The notes beneath the pieces are model-generated. The model worked only from the letters and a program-made list of their open reading frames with translations, was not told where the DNA came from and did not search any database. This document shows positions 59,757 through 64,000 of a stretch of DNA of 64,000 nucleotides, piece after piece. The stretch spans positions 4,673,001-4,737,000 of the forward strand of contig JAZARR010000171.1 in NCBI GenBank assembly GCA_037389465.1. Direction: 5' to 3'. The position numbers and the translations under genes are program-made. The number at the start of each line of letters is the position of its first letter. The first letter of the stretch is position 1. Source of the DNA: Baylisascaris procyonis (taxonomy: Eukaryota; Nematoda; Chromadorea; Rhabditida; Ascarididae).

Positions 59757-61383
59757 TCGTTCCATAGCAGAATTACTCATTTTTGGTCAAAAAGTTTTTT
59801 TCGTATACTTCGCTGGTCCCCAGGGTTCAATATGACCGCAATTGTCAAAGACTTGGACAGATGCCAAGCGAAAAATTAGGGAAAATTTTTTGCCCGACAT
59901 CGACAACTTTGCCGCCAGACGATAGAGCTGTATGAGTTCTATCGTTTGGTAGCAAAATTACACATTTCTGGCCAAAAAAATTTTTTCGTATTTTTGCCTT
60001 ACCCCCAACGTTCAATATGACCGCAATTGTCAATGACCCGGAGGGATGCCAAGGGGAAATTTGGGAAATTTTTTTTTTTTGCCCGACTTCGACACTTCTG
60101 GTGTTAGACTAAAGAACTCGATGAGTTCTATCGCTTGAACCAAAACTACTCATTTTTAGCGAAGAAGATTTTTTCCAAATTTTTCCCTGACCCCCTAGGT
60201 TCATTATGACCGCAATTGCGAAAGACTTGGACAGATGCAAAGGGAAGATTTGGGAAAGAACTTTTTCTGCCCGATATCGACAATTTGGCTGTCGGACGAT
60301 CTGGTAGCAAAATTACCCGTTCTTCGCCAAAAAATTTCGTATTTTTCCCTCATTCCCAAGGTTCAATATGACAGCAATTGTCAAAGACTCGAAGAGATGC
60401 CAAATGAAAATTTAGGAAAAAACTTTTTGTCCGGCATCGACAATTTTATTGTCAGACGATCCAACTCGGTGAGTTCTATCGTCTGGTGCCAAAATTAGCC
60501 CCTTTTGCCAAAAGTTTTTTCATGTTTTTTGCCTGATCCCCAAGGTTCATTGTGACGCGATTGTCAAAGACTTGGACAGATGCCAAGGGAAAATTTGGGA
60601 AAAAGTTTTTTTGTCCGAAATCGACTATTTTGTCGTCATACGATCGAACTGGACGAGTTCCATCGTTTTGTAGCAAAATTACCCATTTTTGGCCCAAAAT
60701 TTTTCTCGTATTTTTGCCCGATTCCCAAGGATCAATATGATCGCAATTGTGAAAGACCTGCAGAGATGCCAACTGAAAATTGGGGGAAAAATGTTTTTGT
60801 CCGACATCGACAACTTTCATGCCAGACCATAGAACTCGACAAGCTTAACACCAATGGATAGAACTCATCGAGTTCTATCGGCTGACACAAGTATTGTCGA
60901 CCCTCAACAGAGAAAATTTTTTTCCATGTTTTCCGTGGCATGTGTCCGGTTTCTTTGACAACTGCGGTCATATTGAACCTTGGGGATCAGGCAAAAATAT
61001 GAAAAGAATTTTTTTAGCTAAAAATGGGTAATTTTGGCACCAAACGATAGAACTCATCGAGTTCCATCGTGCGACGCCAAAATCGTTGATGTCATGCAAA
61101 AAAATTTTTTTCAAATTTTCCCTTGGCATCTGTCCAGGTCTTTGAAAACTGCGGTCATATTGAAGCTTGAGCATCACGCAAAATATGGAAAAAAATTTTT
61201 CGGCTGAAAATGGGTAGTTGTGGCATCAAACGATAGAACTCACGGAGTTCTATAAGACGACAACAAAATTGTCGATGTCGGACAAAGAAAATTTTTCCCA
61301 AATATTCGCTTGGCATCTGTACAGGTCTTCGACAAAAATATGAAAAAAATTTTTTTGGCCAAAATTGGGCAATCTTGGCACCA

Positions 61384-61412
61384 GACGATAGAACTCATCG
61401 AGTTCTATCGTC
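61384..61412. repeat. Palindromic hinge of the ~180-bp family
   Basis: Perfect 13-base arms around ATC: GACGATAGAACTC then GAGTTCTATCGTC. Shorter or slightly changed versions recur once per unit, for example at 60857-60879, 61045-61069 and 61577-61601. Confidence 0.9.
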
Positions 61413-61680
61413 TCACACCCAAATTATCGATGTCGGACAAAAAAATTTTTTCCCAAATTTTCGCTTGGCATCTGTCTGGGTCTTTGACAGTTGCGGCCAT
61501 ATTAAACCGTTGGTACCAGCTAAAAATGCGAAAAAAAATTTTTTTTTGGCCAAAAATGGGTAATTTTGCTACCAAACGATAGAACTCATCGAGTTCTATC
61601 GTCTGACAGCGAAAGTGTCGACGTCGGACAAAAAAATTTTCTTAAATTTCCCTTGGCATCTGTCCGGTTTCTTTCATCTC

Positions 61681-62788
61681 CCCTCTCTCTCCGGGTCTTT
61701 CTTTCATTTTAGGATATTACCTGCTGCATTTGTTGTGCTGGCTGAACTTATCAAGTAAATCATTCTGTGTTATGTTTTATTTTGGTACTAAGGTATTTGG
61801 GACTCTAAGGTGTGGTTAAACAGCCTTAGTGTGGTTAAACAGCCTTAGTGCCTGCAAATAATATTTTAGTAATGCCGGATGTTCGTAATTTACTATTCGA
61901 AGTTAAAAATTCAGTCATCTGTTTCTTGATCTGTGAAAAATCGAGAGCGATTCATTTGGGTAAGTCTTTATAAAAGATGAATTTTATTAGGCTTTTTTAA
62001 AACTTTCTGGATATGGTAAACGATGATAAATGCAGAAGAAAAAAAATCCATTCTAACCATGCAACGAGGAAAAACAATGGTATGTTTATGGAAAAAGGAG
62101 AATAAAATCCATTGACAGAGGAATTTCTCAGAACAAAACGGTATTTTCAGACGACTAAGAATTTTTGAGAGTTAGAGAATTCATAAAGAAATACTGCAGA
62201 GAGAAAAAAAAAAACAAACTAGACGAACATGTTCGAACACATTCATACGTGAGATTGGCACACTGATAACGTTTTATTTCTTTGCGATAAAAACGTAAAA
62301 ATTTTTCCATAGTAAACATAACCTGATACAAAAAAGAAAAAGGCTATTAGAAACGAAGAGAAGAAAAGAAAAATGAAAATACAAATAATTCTCCAAAAAA
62401 AAAACTGTTTGGAATTTTTTTAAGACGGTTTAATATCCATAATCTTCTCTTCTTTCATTTATCTCCTCAACGTTTTTTCTGGTCTTTTCTTTGCTTCTAA
62501 AATTAATTCCTTTAGGGTTTTTTTCAGTTTTGAGAATTTTATTCAAATTTCGAAAAAATCCATTTGCATTTTTCTCAGCGTTCGTTCTCAAATATTATCA
62601 TTAAAATTGTGAAACTTTTCAAAATTCGAAATTCTATACTGAGTCTTCCATCGTTTTGACGAAACGGCCTTCAAATAAATTAAGACGAATGGAAACTATA
62701 GAAACTTTGGCGCACTGAAACATTTTACTCTACCTTAAAAATTCACGTAGGCACGGTCCTCCCCCTCCCATCCCTGAACTACTCATAA
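61681..62788. other. Gene-free AT-rich stretch
   Basis: No recognisable gene. It holds the 19-bp duplication listed separately and long A/T runs. No RNA gene is seen. Confidence 0.55.
61811..61848 (+). repeat. 19-bp perfect tandem duplication
   Basis: TGTGGTTAAACAGCCTTAG occurs twice in a row (61811-61829, 61830-61848). Confidence 0.95.
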
Positions 62789-62992
62789 ATGCGAGAAATT
62801 AAGAAACGAGAAGAAATCTGTAAACCAGAAATGTTGGGCGATGTGCCAAAAAATTTCACGCAAAAAATTGAATATAGAAAGTGTTTGAAGGTATTTGGCG
62901 AACAAACAAATAAAACGATTAGTGGGCATTCGCAACTATTGCTTTGTTCGTCAATCATCCCAGAGGACGATGACTCTCTCTTCAAAAAATAG
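62789..62992 (+). CDS. Possible small open frame, 67 codons
   Basis: MREIKKREEICKPEMLGDVP ... SSIIPEDDDSLFKK. The composition is more balanced than in the neighbouring frames, with acidic and Cys residues, so I record it. There is no domain, no visible splice partner and a competing 94-codon frame on the other strand. It may be chance. Confidence 0.15.
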   Translation: MREIKKREEICKPEMLGDVPKNFTQKIEYRKCLKVFGEQTNKTISGHSQLLLCSSIIPEDDDSLFKK

Positions 62993-63326
62993 CGGGTAAA
63001 TACGCCACAGGGGTGGTCACAGTATGTATTTTTTTGCAAATCAAAAAAAAAAATTGTTTCCATGAAGAAATCATTATAAAAAAGGATCTAAATTGAAATC
63101 TAAATTGAAATGAATTGAACTGAATTGAAATGGAGCTCGTTTCAAGTTCTGAAGTAATTACTTCTCAAGTAGACGCATAATGACGGCAGTAATTTTTCTC
63201 GATGGATACTTTTCTTTCTCTACAGGCAATTATTGCAATTGTGTGGATATAAAATTCGTTGTTTTATATTATTTTATAGATGCAATTTATATAATTACTT
63301 CGCTCGAATAATTTAACTTTATAAAT

Positions 63327-63328
63327 AT

Positions 63329-63367
<39 letters not shown>

Positions 63368-63395
63368 CTTACTTATTTACTTATTCATTCGTTTA
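63327..63395 (+). repeat. (ATTT)n microsatellite
   Basis: More than ten ATTT units, then interrupted variants with ACTT, ATTC and CGTT. Typical AT-rich tetranucleotide repeat. Confidence 0.95.
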
Positions 63396-63453
63396 TTTTA
63401 ATGTCCTAAGGTGGGAAAACATACGAAAGTATGTAAACATGAACAGCAAGAAA

Positions 63454-63503
63454 AACGTTTGGACGTTTAAAGCTTGGACGTTTAACGTTTGGACGTTTAA
63501 AGC
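63454..63503 (+). repeat. Short GGACGTTTAA repeats
   Basis: The motif TTGGACGTTTAA occurs three times within about 50 bases, twice followed by AGCT. It immediately precedes the diverged array relative. Confidence 0.85.
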
Positions 63504-63507
63504 TCAA

Positions 63508-63710
63508 CTAAAATGTTTGCAAAGCTACAGTTATGGTGAATAGATGTTTAATACTTGAGAGCAGCAATAGTGTGTAGATCGAAACGATTCAGCCGCAACT
63601 TAAAAGCTTAAAGAGTGAATGCATTGACGATATCCGTGGGAGGCAAATTCTTGGACTCATAGAACGCGGAGGTGGAAACCCACACAGAAAACTGTTTGTG
63701 CTGCAAAAAT
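63508..63710 (+). repeat. Diverged single relative of part of the 1.8-kb array unit
   Basis: Collinear with about 15534-15740 of unit 1. Matches include AAAATGTT[T/C]GCA[A/G]AGCT, GTG[T/C]AGATCGAAACGA[T/C]TCAGCCG, then ATT[G/A]ACG, G[G/A]GGCA[A/G]ATTC and GGAAAC. Identity looks like roughly 60-70% by eye with small indels. It spans the right border of the 284-bp segment, showing that the segment and the shared sequence next to it were contiguous in the common ancestor. One possible frame reads IETIQPQLKSLKSECIDDIR, but the array counterpart has stops there, so coding is not supported. Confidence 0.75.
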
Positions 63711-64000
63711 GTGTAACTTTATTGGTTAATATTGTACAATTCGAACAGTACTATCTTATATAAATAGACCGGGTCGAATATGATGGTAATCGTTGTTATC
63801 TGTGTGTGTCAAGAAGAGTCGTTAAGGATCATGGCAAATGAAAGATGTTTGATATGTACTGCCCATGTATCTGTACATATTTGCAAATTGAAGTGAATTT
63901 TCTACGAATTCTTAATAAATATGCAAATTTCGTTGTCATGAGTGTTCATTAACCAAACGATCATGTGGATGCTAATTTACTAAGCGAGTTCATCTGTCAG
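63711..64000. other. Right end of window, gene-free
   Basis: AT-rich, no gene or repeat that I can name. Confidence 0.5.

Larger units (their letters stand above)
59490..61680. repeat. Diverged ~180-bp repeat family in mixed orientation
   Basis: About a dozen copies or part-copies of a unit containing GTCGATGTCGGACAAA, CCCTTGGCATCTGTCC, GCGGTCATATTGAACCTTGG, GGGTAATTTTGGCACC and a palindromic ATAGAACTCATCGAGTTC. Orientation is forward for about 59490-59710, reverse for about 59765-60840, and forward again for about 60855-61680. Units are visibly diverged and have small deletions (for example around 61330), so the family is older or less homogenised than the 1.8-kb array. Open frames of up to 114 codons on both strands here follow the repeat and show no domain. 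Confidence 0.85.

Noticed and set aside
60476..60820. 114-codon minus-strand frame and its neighbours of 60-114 codons at 59.6-61.6 kb
   Set aside because: They track the ~180-bp repeat on both strands, and the same peptide pieces recur with frame shifts. No domain.

Overview
The window looks like nematode nuclear DNA. It is AT-rich, with GT-AG introns of a few hundred bases and long gene-free stretches. The two clear genes are an UNC-53/neuron-navigator (NAV) gene and a linker histone H1 whose globular domain resembles nematode H1. A spirurid or ascarid-type worm is my guess; the sequence does not settle the species. I see no bacterial, organellar or viral genes, no CRISPR array, and no rRNA, tRNA or spliced-leader gene that I can support.

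Layout. 1-12616 (+): the 3' part of an unc-53/NAV gene. Fifteen exons joined by frame-consistent GT-AG introns give 822 residues in one frame: a serine-rich segment, coiled coils, a basic linker and the C-terminal AAA-type P-loop domain. The N-terminal half (calponin-homology region in the family) lies upstream of the window or was not recognised. 12617-14572: gene-free, ending near a 15-C run. 14573-51490: the main feature, a 36.9 kb head-to-tail array of 20 units of about 1.8-2.07 kb. Each unit holds its own ~50-bp minisatellite, a variable G-run and an ~80-nt hairpin. Interior units are nearly identical and follow a higher-order short-short-long pattern. Units 1, 2 and 20, at the edges, keep an extra 284-bp segment. 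51997-54473 (-): a three-exon histone H1 gene of 220 residues, starting about 0.5 kb from the array's end. 54474-59480: AT-rich gene-free DNA with small repeats. 59490-61680: a second, older repeat family of ~180-bp units that switches orientation twice, with palindromes at or near the switch points. 61680-64000: gene-poor DNA with an ATTT-type microsatellite and, at about 63508-63710, a diverged single relative of part of the 1.8-kb array unit.

Functionally the two genes are unrelated: NAV/UNC-53 acts in cytoskeletal guidance of cell and axon migration, and H1 in chromatin compaction. The unusual biology is the repeat DNA. The array shows unequal crossover and gene conversion (higher-order pattern, chimeric units, conserved edge variants), and the relic at 63.5 kb indicates which unit form is older. 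Whether the array is transcribed cannot be decided from sequence alone.
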